In this document: positions 1 through 10,400 of the stretch, one piece after another
Layout of the letters: every line of letters starts with the position of its first letter
How positions within the stretch are numbered: the stretch's first letter is position 1
Source: Candidatus Poribacteria bacterium
Lineage (GTDB): Bacteria; Poribacteria; WGA-4E; WGA-3G
Length of the DNA stretch: 64,000 nucleotides
Direction: 5' to 3'
Assembly: GCA_012270795.1 (NCBI GenBank)
Contig: JAAXHO010000213.1
Coordinates: forward strand, 1 to 64,000
Made by a program: the position numbers and the translations under genes
Notes under the pieces: generated by a model
Told to the model about the DNA's origin: nothing
The model's input: only the letters and a program-made list of their open reading frames with translations
Database searches by the model: none

Positions 1-47
1 AACCCCTCCAACAAGAGTATTCTAAAAGTAGGTGGCAACTTAGGTTA
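1..47. repeat. right end of a TIR-type miniature element (family 1), cut by window edge
   Basis: These bases match 58210-58257 almost base for base (one extra A in an A-run). They comprise half of a hairpin arm (CCCCTCCAAC), a spacer and the terminal GGTGGCAACTTAGGTTA. The complete copy at 58109-58257 shows that this is the right half of an inverted-repeat element whose left half lies outside the window. Confidence 0.75.
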
Positions 48-113
48 TATTACATAAGTCTGCAATTTACTACGAAATTGCCACATTATTTATATGTAAA
101 AGGAGATATTTTC

Positions 114-776
114 ATGTTTATGTTTAACAGATTATTGGTAATGAGTTTCTTTTTGATAGCTGGTTTACTACTAGCAAACAGCATTAGTTATAGTTATGAT
201 TTTGCCTTTGAAGCAGAGAACGCTGACACAATTGAAGCTCCAATGGAAGTAGCTGATGATGATCTTGCATCTAACAGAAAGTACGTTTGGGTAGAAGGTG
301 CAGCTGCCAGTAGCGATAGAGATCATCAAGGATGGGTGGAATTTGTAATCAACTTACCTGAAGCAGGAACCTATGCGCTTTGGGGTAAGGTAATAGCTTG
401 GGATGGAAATAGCGATTCGTATTGGGTAACATGGCAACCTGCTGACCCTGATGAAGACGCACAACAAACACAAAACACTGAATTCAGATGGAATGTAGTT
501 CATGGGAATGAGTGGCACTGGGACCGAATAAATCATTGGTTGGATGGTGGTACATTTGAAAGAGAGTGGGAATTACCAGCAGGGGAAACAACTTTACGAG
601 TTGCTGGTAGAGAGGACGCAACAAAACTGGATGTAATCTTTATCACCGACAACCTCTCGGAGGATGAAGCTGAAGTCAATCCACGTAACCCTGGTCCCGA
701 AGACCAGTTAGCAACCCCTGTTGAACCTAAGGAAAAACTTGCAGTAACATGGGGTAAACTCAAATCACAAAAATAG
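114..776 (+). CDS. secreted carbohydrate-binding-like protein with C-terminal TWG tail
   Basis: This is a predicted secreted protein of about 220 residues. I chose ATG 114 because AAGGAGA sits 8 bp upstream; a TTG at 78 is in frame but has no ribosome site. Residues 1-28 are a hydrophobic signal peptide. The mature part is one beta-rich domain opening with FEAENADTIEAP and rich in Trp (GWVEF, YWVTW, EWHWDRINHW), resembling CBM35/CBM6 or malectin-type sugar-binding domains by style; ligand unknown. After an acidic/proline linker it ends in KLAVTWGKLK plus three residues, a tail shared with three other secreted proteins here. The next gene is a tandem paralogue. The secreted binding role is inferred from architecture, not a firm family match. 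Confidence 0.8.
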   Translation: MFMFNRLLVMSFFLIAGLLLANSISYSYDFAFEAENADTIEAPMEVADDDLASNRKYVWVEGAAASSDRDHQGWVEFVINLPEAGTYALWGKVIAWDGNSDSYWVTWQPADPDEDAQQTQNTEFRWNVVHGNEWHWDRINHWLDGGTFEREWELPAGETTLRVAGREDATKLDVIFITDNLSEDEAEVNPRNPGPEDQLATPVEPKEKLAVTWGKLKSQK

Positions 777-889
777 TGTTGTTATATATATTCTGTAATT
801 TTTTATTCATTGTTGTTGTAGTGTGTTCATTAAAAGACACCACAACAATAATGGATAAAACACATTTGAAAGGAGATTCTAATGAAATT

Positions 890-1555
890 ATGCACATCTC
901 TTCAATGCTTGTTCTAATAGTCTTATTAATGATAACTCCTGCACTGCAAGCTGATGTTGAAATCGCTTTGGAAGCTGAATTAGCAGATACAATACAAGCC
1001 CCAATGGAAATTACTGATGATGAAACGGCTTCTGATGGAAAATATGTCTGGGTGGAAGGTGTAGCTGCAGGAAGCGATAAAGATCATCAAGGATGGGTAG
1101 AGTTCATTATAAATATTCCCGAAGCTGGAACGTACGCATTATGGGGTAGTGTGATAGCATGGGACGGAAATAGCGATTCGTTCTGGGTTACCTGGCAACC
1201 TGCAGATCCAAATGAAAATCCACAGCAAACATAAAATACTGAATTCAGATGGAGTGTCGTTCATGGTAACGAATGGCATTGGGACCGCATCAATCACTGG
1301 TTAAATGCCGGAACACATGATCGAGAATGGGTGTTTGAGAATCCAGGGGAAACGGTTTTGCGGATTGGAGGTAGGGAAGATGCCACCAAATTAGATGCTA
1401 TTTTTGTAACTTCAAATGCGGATGCCACTAACGCTGCAGCTGCTAACGTCCGACTCCCAACTGCGGAAGATCGTGAAAAACAGATTGAGGGTTTAGCTGT
1501 TGATGCAAAAGGAAAGGCGACAACAGCTTGGGGCACACTGAAAAAGTCCTATTAG
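890..1555 (+). pseudogene. tandem paralogue of the 114-776 protein, broken by an in-frame TAA
   Basis: Reading through the TAA at 1232-1234 gives one continuous frame aligning along the whole upstream protein, including GWVEF, EWHWDRINHW and GREDATKLDAIF. At the stop the intact paralogue reads CAA-ACA-CAA-AAC and this copy CAA-ACA-TAA-AAT, so one C to T change made the nonsense codon. The start may also be damaged: the best-spaced ATG after AAAGGAGA is 882, but its frame stops after 11 codons, while in-frame ATG 890 gives a signal peptide but has a long 14 bp spacer. The tail is ATTAWGTLKK, the same TWG-type ending. Probably a non-functional duplicate, unless the stop is a sequencing error. 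Confidence 0.75.
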
Positions 1556-1967
1556 CAACATCTTTCATAACAATCCCATCCCAGTTAGAAGTATAATTAG
1601 GGACAAAACGATTATTTAGGTTATCATGAGATGTTTGTATAGGGAAAGAGGTTACCCTTACCTTTTTCCCTATGAAACGCTCATTTAAAAAGATATAATA
1701 GTGTTTATGATAATAATGAAAGTTCCAATTGTCAAACCCACGTTCAAATTGAATTATTCGTTCAGGTCGTCCCAGTTGAAATTGTAAGTTCTCGGTTGTC
1801 TGCATATCTCGTTTAACGAGTGTATGTGTCAAGAACGCAACGCCAGATAGAATGCCAACTAATGCCAGTTTTCCTCTGAGTTTTACAGATATACTTTCCG
1901 CAGAAATACTCATATTCCACAATATTCCTACAATTAAAACAAAAATAAGCATTTTTCTTACTTTCAT
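1443..1967 (-). CDS. small secreted/membrane hypothetical protein, 3' end overlaps convergent pseudogene
   Basis: I recognise no family for this 174-residue frame. It starts with a basic N-terminus and hydrophobic segment (MKVRKMLIFVLIVGILWNM), then a second hydrophobic stretch (LALVGILSGVAFL) and an aromatic-rich soluble part (FDNWNFHYYHKHYYIFLNERF) that looks like real protein. The last ~37 residues lie antisense to the 3' end of the pseudogene ending at 1555 and look like chance readthrough, so the natural stop may have been lost or the gene truncated. No clear ribosome site precedes ATG 1967. It is convergent with the genes to its left. Confidence 0.5.
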   Translation of the reverse strand: MKVRKMLIFVLIVGILWNMSISAESISVKLRGKLALVGILSGVAFLTHTLVKRDMQTTENLQFQLGRPERIIQFERGFDNWNFHYYHKHYYIFLNERFIGKKVRVTSFPIQTSHDNLNNRFVPNYTSNWDGIVMKDVANRTFSVCPKLLSPFLLHQQLNPQSVFHDLPQLGVGR

Positions 1968-2010
1968 ACTAAGAATTTTGGCAAAATGTTAGCTTTTTTG
2001 TGTGTTATAC

Positions 2011-2039
2011 TTGACAAAAAAGATATTTGCAAGTATCCT
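2011..2039 (+). promoter_or_regulatory. predicted sigma-70-type promoter for nadA
   Basis: TTGACA at 2011-2016 and TATCCT at 2034-2039 are separated by 17 bp, about 125 bp upstream of the nadA start in the gap between divergently oriented genes. Confidence 0.55.
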
Positions 2040-2165
2040 AATTAAAATAAAGTATCCCCGCTATCAAATATAACCTATGTCAATAAAAAAATAATGACTG
2101 ATAGGTTGAATGTTTACAATGATATGCCTTATATTTGATTAGCGATGACTTGGAGCGTGATTAGC

Positions 2166-3284
2166 ATGCATCCTACGGGAACAGTACCCCCAGTAGAAAA
2201 TGTACTGAATTATAGCATGGAATTGACCGTTGATGACGTAAAAAATGAGTTATACAATCGACACCACCCGAGTTTAACGTCTCTTGACATAGAGGTACAC
2301 GCAAAAACGATACATAAGATAAGAACTTTAAAGCAAAAGCATAACGTTGTGATGTTAGGTCACAACTATATGGAACCATTGGTTTTTGGACTCTCCGAAA
2401 AAGAGGAACAGGGAGATTCGTTAGGATTAAGTATGTTCGCTGCGAAAACGGAAGCACCATACCTTATTTTTAACGGAGTTCCGTTCATGGCAGAGACCGC
2501 AAAAATCCTCAGTCCGGATAAGACAGTATTAGTGGCAGACAAGACCGCAGGATGTTCACTTGCCGACAACTTCGGTGCAGAAGATGTTAGAAAACTCAAG
2601 GAACTATATCCTGGTGCACCTGTAATGATATATGTCAATAGTTATGCTGATGCAAAGGCAGAATCGGATATCTGTTGTACATCAGCAAACGCCGCACACA
2701 TCGCCAAAACCATGCCCGGTGATACAATCATTTTCGTACCAGACATCTTCTTTGCCCAAAACTTGGAAGAAGAACTAAAAGGTGTAAAAAACGTTGTTTA
2801 TCCCGGTAAAGACAACACGGCTCGCGGCGCGGTCTGTGAAGTTCATGAGAAATTCACGCTCTCTGATCTGCTTGCAATTCGCGAGTCGTTTGAAATACCA
2901 AAAGATCACCCAAAGCGTAAATTATACGCGCATTGGGAGTGTCGTCCAGATGTTCTACAAGAAGCAGATTACTACGGTAGCACAAGTCAAATCATGAAGG
3001 ATATCGCAGCACGGGTAGATGACGACAGATTAGAAAGAGCCTTTATTGCATCTGAGTGCGAATTAACCTCCAATTTAGCACAAGAATTTCCTAAAGTTCA
3101 ATTCTGGACTGCGTGTTCAGTACGGTGTTCACACATGGCAAAAGTGCGAATTGACAAGATCGCAGGTATATTAGATGCCATTGACAACGGTGATGACCTA
3201 ACAGATTATGAAGTTACTTTGGATCCAGAAGTGATTGACAAAGCACGTTTACCGATAGAACGGATGCTTGAAGCAAGCGTATAG
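2166..3284 (+). CDS. nadA: quinolinate synthase
   Basis: NadA condenses iminoaspartate with dihydroxyacetone phosphate to make quinolinate, the precursor of NAD, using a [4Fe-4S] cluster in the cytoplasm. The protein (~372 residues) has the family landmarks: HNYM (substrate His/Tyr), GDSLGLS, and three Cys regions expected to ligate the cluster: AGCSLAD (C130), AVCEVH (C224) and ACSVRCSHMAKV (C317 or C321). TGGAG at 2151-2155 favours ATG 2166; ATG 2145 is the alternative. The length is normal. nadB and nadC are not in the window, so the gene stands alone with its own promoter. A strong hairpin follows and probably ends both this transcript and the convergent one. Confidence 0.95.
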   Translation: MHPTGTVPPVENVLNYSMELTVDDVKNELYNRHHPSLTSLDIEVHAKTIHKIRTLKQKHNVVMLGHNYMEPLVFGLSEKEEQGDSLGLSMFAAKTEAPYLIFNGVPFMAETAKILSPDKTVLVADKTAGCSLADNFGAEDVRKLKELYPGAPVMIYVNSYADAKAESDICCTSANAAHIAKTMPGDTIIFVPDIFFAQNLEEELKGVKNVVYPGKDNTARGAVCEVHEKFTLSDLLAIRESFEIPKDHPKRKLYAHWECRPDVLQEADYYGSTSQIMKDIAARVDDDRLERAFIASECELTSNLAQEFPKVQFWTACSVRCSHMAKVRIDKIAGILDAIDNGDDLTDYEVTLDPEVIDKARLPIERMLEASV

Positions 3285-3326
3285 AACGGTAAGTATATAA
3301 GACTTGATTTTCTCATGCCACGCAAG

Positions 3327-3360
3327 ACATAAGGCGCGGGATATAAACCGCGCCTTATGT
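3327..3360. terminator. strong hairpin between convergent nadA and PorV-like gene
   Basis: ACATAAGGCGCGG and its exact complement CCGCGCCTTATGT form a 13 bp stem with an 8-base loop, centred between two convergent genes. No long T-run follows, so it may be a bidirectional terminator or a REP-type palindrome. Its position favours termination or transcript protection. Confidence 0.55.
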
Positions 3361-3397
3361 CATTAAGGTGATAAATATAATGGGATAAGAACAAGAA

Positions 3398-4393
3398 CTA
3401 AAACCTTGTTATGACAGATATACGGTGGGAATCACCAACATTCCCATCAGGGACGAAGGCATAATCAAATTGGAAACCAACATTTGCTAAAGCATCTAAT
3501 CCTTTTTTTCGGATGCCGATGCCAATTGATAATCCGTCACTTGGGTTCTCATTTGATCCAAGTCTATAGCCGACACGCGCTGCAATGATATCGTAGAACC
3601 ATCTTTCTATACCAAGGTGAAAACTGGGGTCTGCGTCAATAAATGGGAAATGTGCATCTGCTACGAATGACCATATCTCATGGGGGGCAGTTCCATTGCC
3701 CTCCATTTCAACTTCCTTCCAAGTTCTGTAAGCGAGTCCAGCACGAAATGCCATGGGTAGACTTTCGTCAGGGAGACTTTCATCCCGATCAGCATCTTCA
3801 AAGAAGAACCCCGCATTTTGCATACTAATTCCGATGCCGAGATGATTGTCAAGTAATCGCAGAATGAAACCAATATCTGCAGCCGCACCATATACGTTTT
3901 GTATGTCTAATTGCTGAGAGATAAATTTCGCTGTCCCTCCGATGGATGCTGCTGAACCGATTGGATATGCCAGTGATAAACCCGTAGAAAATCCACCTAC
4001 TGTAACAGCACTATCTGGAGTTTCAGATGGACCGATGCGACGTTCTATCTCCGTGAAACTTCCGAGGAAACTTGCCCCCCAAACGATTTTGTTTGCACGC
4101 TGTGCATATCCAATAGATTGACTGCTAATATCAGCTACCCAGAAGTGTTGCATTGCGGTAAGTTCGCGCGTCTGAATGTTAATTAGACCTGCAGGATTCC
4201 AAAAGATGGTATTGATATCGTTTGCAAGTCCTGTGAATGCGCCGCCCAATCCAACAGGTCTGGTGCCTGGTTCAAGTTTAAGAAATGCTGCCCCAGCGGT
4301 ACCTGCACCGTCATGGATGTCTTGTGCGAAACAATATGGTCCAATTAGTAGTACGATAAAAAATACGACTACTACAACTACACTTTTGTGCAT
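3398..4393 (-). CDS. PorV/PorQ-like (UPF0164-type) outer-membrane beta-barrel protein
   Basis: This is a 331-residue predicted outer-membrane barrel. It has an N-terminal signal peptide (hydrophobic residues 4-23) then the family opening GTAGAAFLKLEPGTRPVGLGGAFTG and NDINTIFWNPAGL, typical of PorV/PorQ and UPF0164 proteins, with alternating beta-strand residues to a terminal Phe (ITRF). In Bacteroidetes, PorV is the outer-membrane shuttle that hands C-terminal-domain proteins of the type IX secretion system to their surface attachment machinery. The gene lies 40 bp downstream of the giant surface protein on the same strand; a paralogue at 23629 sits equally just downstream of another large secreted protein. 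AAGGAG precedes ATG 4393. The role as dedicated partner of its neighbour is inferred. Confidence 0.8.
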   Translation of the reverse strand: MHKSVVVVVVFFIVLLIGPYCFAQDIHDGAGTAGAAFLKLEPGTRPVGLGGAFTGLANDINTIFWNPAGLINIQTRELTAMQHFWVADISSQSIGYAQRANKIVWGASFLGSFTEIERRIGPSETPDSAVTVGGFSTGLSLAYPIGSAASIGGTAKFISQQLDIQNVYGAAADIGFILRLLDNHLGIGISMQNAGFFFEDADRDESLPDESLPMAFRAGLAYRTWKEVEMEGNGTAPHEIWSFVADAHFPFIDADPSFHLGIERWFYDIIAARVGYRLGSNENPSDGLSIGIGIRKKGLDALANVGFQFDYAFVPDGNVGDSHRISVITRF

Positions 4394-4433
4394 TATTTAT
4401 CTCCTTTTTCTGTTGTTCCATTAATAGAAGTGC

Positions 4434-7400
4434 TTAGTCAACGACAAGTAACTTACCAACGGCGTTTGCACTATTCCCTGCTCCATTGACCGCTTCTAAA
4501 CGGAACACATAAATGCCGCGCGCTACTGGCGTTCCAGTTTGGTTTTCCAAATTCCATTTGATCTGCGTATCATTTCGTTCTCCTACTGTAACATTGGTAT
4601 AGGTTTTTGAATACACAAGGTCACCACCCCAGTCATAGATGTATAGTTTTAGTTCTACAGATTCATCTGTAGAAGTGTTTAGGTCAAACGAGATAAATGC
4701 CACATCTTCCTTAGAATGTCTGAGTGGGTTTGGCCAACCGAAAGTCTTACCTTTGAATGAGAAGGATACAGACATCGTATATTCACCGATATCATATTCA
4801 GATGAGTTCCCAGCATTGTCAGTGACACGTATATCCAAATCGTATTCACCTGAACGTGTGGGTAAGAAGTCTGCAGACCACACACTCCATGCTGGCTGTT
4901 GTGCATTACTTTCATCCGTAGCGAGAACGGGTTCAATGGGTTGTCCATCCGGACCGGTCCCAACGATCTCAACAAATTTGACTCCAGATGCAGGGACGGG
5001 TATTTCCCCTTCACCCCCTTGAGCACCACCTGCTCTGCGAACTCCTTCTGGATCGGATGCTGTGCCTTCAAAAGGAATTGCTTCATCGGTGAACTCATTC
5101 TTACCGCCATCGTTTGTTACAATAGCAGTCGGTGATGTGGTTTCATATAGGAATGTCGTTGTAATTGAACCTTTAGGTGCAAAACCCAGCAGCTCAGAGT
5201 CATTACCAATTCCCGTGATTTGTACCCCGTATATACCTTCAATATTCAGTCCATCAGATTTGAAAACAATCGTATCTATGCCGTTCTGTTGAGTAGTACC
5301 CGATACTTCTTGTCCATTTGGGTTGGTGATTACAATTCTTGATTGTGAGAGGTTAACGCCTAAGCCAGTGTCTGTAACACTCGCTTGAATGACGACACCA
5401 CCAGATGTTGATATAGCACTCGGATAATCTTCCAAATCAATATCGGTAAGTAACGGTACATCGTTGATTAACAGTGAATTGGGATCGATTACTGGTGCAC
5501 TTGTATCATAAGTGAATACCCTTTCATAAGTTTCCTCACCATTACCAGCTTTATCTGTAGGTGTAATAGTGATTTTGTATTCACCATCCGCAGAACCATC
5601 ATCTGCCAGTGGAACTGTAAGACGGAATACAAGCGTTTCAACTTCTCCTGTCTCATAAGAAAGTTGTCCTTCAATCTCTGTTGCATTCGGTGATAGTTTT
5701 TCAAATGTTAGCCAATCTTCATCAAGATTTTCCCAATCTATACCTGCTTCGTTATCAGTAATAACTACTCGGATTTCCACCAGAGAATTATTTACTTCAG
5801 GTTCTGATACGATGAGATTTATTGCGTCAGTTTCAATTTCAGGTGTCTGTGTGTCGTAAGTAAATGTAAGTTGTTGCACTTCTCCGCTACGTCCTGATGA
5901 ACTTATGGGTGTAAACTCAATCGTGTAGACACCGTCCTCCGAACCATCTGTTGCAAGTGGACGAACCAACGTATAGACTAAACCATCTTCTCGTCGGTTC
6001 TGTTGGCCAGCGATAACCTGACCCGAAGCGTTCAACAAACGGACTGTTGACAAATGACGTTCATCAGCAGTCTCAAGCAAGACTCCAATCTCTTTAACCT
6101 CTTCATTTGTATACGCATCATCTTGCGGAGCAGTAATAGGAGATGTAGAGATAACTGCCGGTAGTCTTCTGGACAATAGGAAACTCCGATCAAATACCGA
6201 ACTACTTCCGTTCCCTGCCCTATCAACTGCCTGAACACGAATAATATATCGACCATCAGCAACGAGTTGATTTGTCCTTAGTGTCAACTGTGTTGTGCCA
6301 TTACTGGAAAGTTCACCAGAAATTTCTACACCGTTTGGATCGACAAGTATTGCAGAAGTTGCATCCCAATCAATACCGCTTCCCCCCTCATCATTCAGAT
6401 TAACCTGAAACTGCGTGATGTCTTCGGTTAGAAGTGCCCCATCTTCTGGAACAGTCCTGACCACAGTTGGTGCCTGCGTATCATATATTATAGGGTGATT
6501 CAGTGAGAGAACATTCCCAGCTTTGTCAACCACTTCTATTTCAACTGTGTATTGACCGTCTCGACTTCCATCAAGTGGTAAGGGTTGATCCAGCGTTAGA
6601 TAAAGTTGGTTATTTGTATCATTCGTCAATTTTGTTGGGATTATGCCACCACTTTGATTGCGAAGTCTAATGATCTGGTCGGCAAGTGTTAAGTCAGCAG
6701 GGCCAACATCCTGAAGTGTGAATTCAAGTTGCGTTAGACTCGCACTGATATACGATACCGGTTGGCTGAGATCTATCGGCGAAGCGTTTGTAATCTCTGG
6801 TTCCTGTGTATCGTATATAAATTCACGGTAGATCGTACTCCCTTCACGTCCCTGTTTGTCTACAGGCGTTACATACACAGCATATCGCCCATCTGAGCTC
6901 CCATCACTTGATAGCGTTAAAGGACTCCAAGCGAGTACATCCGTTCCATTTGTAGCAGTGGTGCCTGGAACAATTATTCCGTCAAGAGTCGCTACCACGA
7001 TGTCTGAGCCAGTTAGACTATCAAACGACAATCCTGTATCTGCTGGATCAAGCAAGTTTGCTACTATCACCATATTATCTGCATTGACATAGGTAATGTC
7101 TCCACTACCAAGCGTAACTGTATCACCGATAACGACTGATTCAACATCCGGTAGAATAAATTCAAGTGTAAATGCGTATTGATTCGGACTTCGTCTTGCA
7201 TTCCCAGCAATATCTTGAGGAGTCACAGATAAGATATATTGTCCGATTTTGGTTAATCCAACAAATCTTAATGTCATTTGTGATACACCATCATTTCCTA
7301 ACGTAAGTGGAACGGTTAAGTCGTCTGGATCGAGCAGTGATACAGATGTATTCGCAAAGTCTACGCGTGTTGCTTCATCAAATTTTATTGTAATTGTATC

Positions 7401-10400
7401 AACAGATTCCGTAAGATCTGCGACCTCATTTTGGACAAGTACTGTAGGATTACCGGTAGTATTTACCTCTACAGAAGATATTTCTGGTACTATTGAATCG
7501 TAAAGAAGAGTGAATTGAGATGTGAGTTGATTACCTGCCTTGTCAATCAATAATACATGGAGTGTGTAAGGACCATCTTCACTTCCATCGTTTGCAAAAG
7601 GCTTGTTTATAGTGAGATAAAGCTGATTTGTAAGTTCATCAAAGGTGAGTACAGCAGGTACTGGCTTTTCATTTCCATCTAACAAAGCAACTACCTGTGA
7701 AGCATAAATCAATCCGGCAGGTCCTTCATCCTCTATGGTTAAGACGAATTGTTCTAAACCTCCACCAACATAAGAGATAGGTGCGTGAAGGGTCACAGGA
7801 CTTGCTGAAGTTATCCGCGGTGCTTGTGTGTCATATATGAACTGACGATTGACAACAGTACCTGAACGACCTGCTTTATCCATCGGTGTAATTGCAACTG
7901 TGTATATTCCATCTGCAGTCCCATCCGTAGGTAATGGAATGGGGGTCCATATTAACTGATCTGCTCCATTTGAGGTCGTAGTTCCGGATATTTGATCTCC
8001 TCCTGAATTTCTAACGACAATAGAAGAACCACCATCTCCGAGCGACACTCCGACACCGATAGGATCTGTAATAGCTGCAACTACTCTGGGAATAGAACTT
8101 CGTACATATACAGTAGAACCAAATTTTCCATCAATTACGACAGAACTGACTGATGGAAGTGTCATATCTAGTTTGAATTGGTATTGAATAGATTGTGGAG
8201 CAACATTTCCAGATTTATCCTGTGGGGTAACGTTAAGTGTGTAAATCCCACTCTGTGTCAAAGGGACGAAATGAACCATTAATAGAAGCTCGTCATTTTC
8301 CTCAAGTGTAAGTCCAATATTTTCTCCATTTGGACCTGTTAAAGTGACTGCTGTATTATCAAAATCAACTCGCATTGCATCAGTGAATTCAAGTGTAAGG
8401 TTATTAATAGAGTCTGATAGTTCAACTATCTGGTGTTGAATAAGATCGGCAGATGTCTCAGCAGCGTTTGCCTTCACAGTTGCTAATCCAGGCACCTCAA
8501 ACTTCAGTCTAAATGGGTATGGAATTGCACCTTGGATAGCATTCCCTGAAATATCTTGTGGTAAGATGGAAAGCGTATATAAACCATTTTGAACTAAGGG
8601 CACAAAACGGACTAACAACTTTGTTCCTTCATCGTTTTCTATTGTCACTGGAATTTCTTGCCCGTTTGGACCTGTCAATATAACACTGGTATTCTCAAAG
8701 TCAACAAGTGAGTCTTCAAGAAACTCAAGCGTAAAACCGTTGATAGATTCAGTAATTTCAACAATTTCATACGCAGTGAGTTCTAATGAAGCGTCAGCAA
8801 TGATTGCTTTCACAGATGAAAGGTCTGGAACAGGAAACTTCAATTCAAATGGATACTGAACTGTGCCTTGTGCGACATTCCCAGAAGTATCTTGCACCGC
8901 CACAGAAAGTGTATATTCACCACTCTGTGTCAAAGCAACAAAACGAACAACTAAATCTGAACCCGCTTCACCTTCAAGTGTCACAGGTATCTCTTGCCCA
9001 TCAGAACCAGTTAGCGTAACTTGCGTATTTGTATAGTCAACTCGCATCGCATTGGCAAGTTCAAATGTAAAACTTTTGATTGAATCCGTTATTACCGTCG
9101 TCTGATACGCAGTAAGCTCCACCGATGACTCCACAGTGTTAGCCTTTACAGCGGACAAACCTGAAACAGGAATCTGCAATCTAAACGGATAAGAGATCGC
9201 ACCTTGAACGACGTTACCTGCAATATCTTGTGGTGTGATTGTTAGTGTATACAGACCACTCTGCGTTAATGATAAGAAACTTCCTGTTAATTCGTCTTTT
9301 CCGTTATTTGCTAATGTTAATGAAATAACAGAATCTTCCGGTCCTGTTAGCGTAACCATCGTGTTAGCAAAGTCAACGCGAGTCAATTCATCAAAACTGA
9401 CTGTTAGTTTGTTGATGTTTTCTGAAAGTTCTGTAATCTGATACGGTGTAAGGTTTAAGGGGGTTTCAGTATTCAGAGAAACAGAAGATATTTTAGGTGC
9501 TTGTGAATCATAAATAATGTTGTGTTCAACGTTCTTAAGGTTTCCAGCTTTGTCTATTAGATTAACATTTAAAATATATGCACCATCAGCACTCCCATCA
9601 GTCGGTAGTGGAGCATTGAATGTGTAATAGAGTTGATTCGTCCCATCATTTGTTATCACTCCATTAACCCGTTCACCGTTTTCATTTTCAAGCGAGATTG
9701 ATTGCATATCAAGATCAAGTAATGCAGGACCAACGTCTTCTACTGTAAACTGAAATTGTGTCAAACCTTCACCAACATAAGATACGGGTTGATGTAGTGT
9801 AACGGGTGTTGCATCGGTTATACGGGGCTCCTGTGTATCGTAAATGAAGTGTCTATTCACAACTGCACCAGAACGTCCAGCTTTATCAACTGGTATTATG
9901 GAAACCGTATAACGTCCATCAGCACTCCCATCTGTAGGAAGCACAGAGGGAGTCCAAGTTAACTGATTAGTTCCGTTAGAGGTGGTGATGCCGGACACAA
10001 TCGATCCATTATCACTATTAACAGTGATTGTTGATCCACCATTCCCTAACGCTAAACCTACATCTGAGGTGTCAGTAAACGTAACAACTATATTTGTGTC
10101 AGCACTATTTACATAGACATTCGTACCAAGTCTGCCACCAATGAGGACAGAACTGACTGTTGGAAAGGAAATATCAAGTCTGAACTGGTAACGTATACTT
10201 CTTTGGGCAACGTTCCCGGTTACATCTTGAGGTGTGACCGAAAGTACATATAGACCACTTTGCGTTAACGGTAAAAAGCGAACTATTAATTGGGCATCTT
10301 CTATTTCTTCTTGTGTAACAGAAATTTCTTGTCCATCAGGTCCAATTAGAATTACGTTGGTGTTTTCAAAGTCAACACGAGTTCCATCTGTAAACGAAAG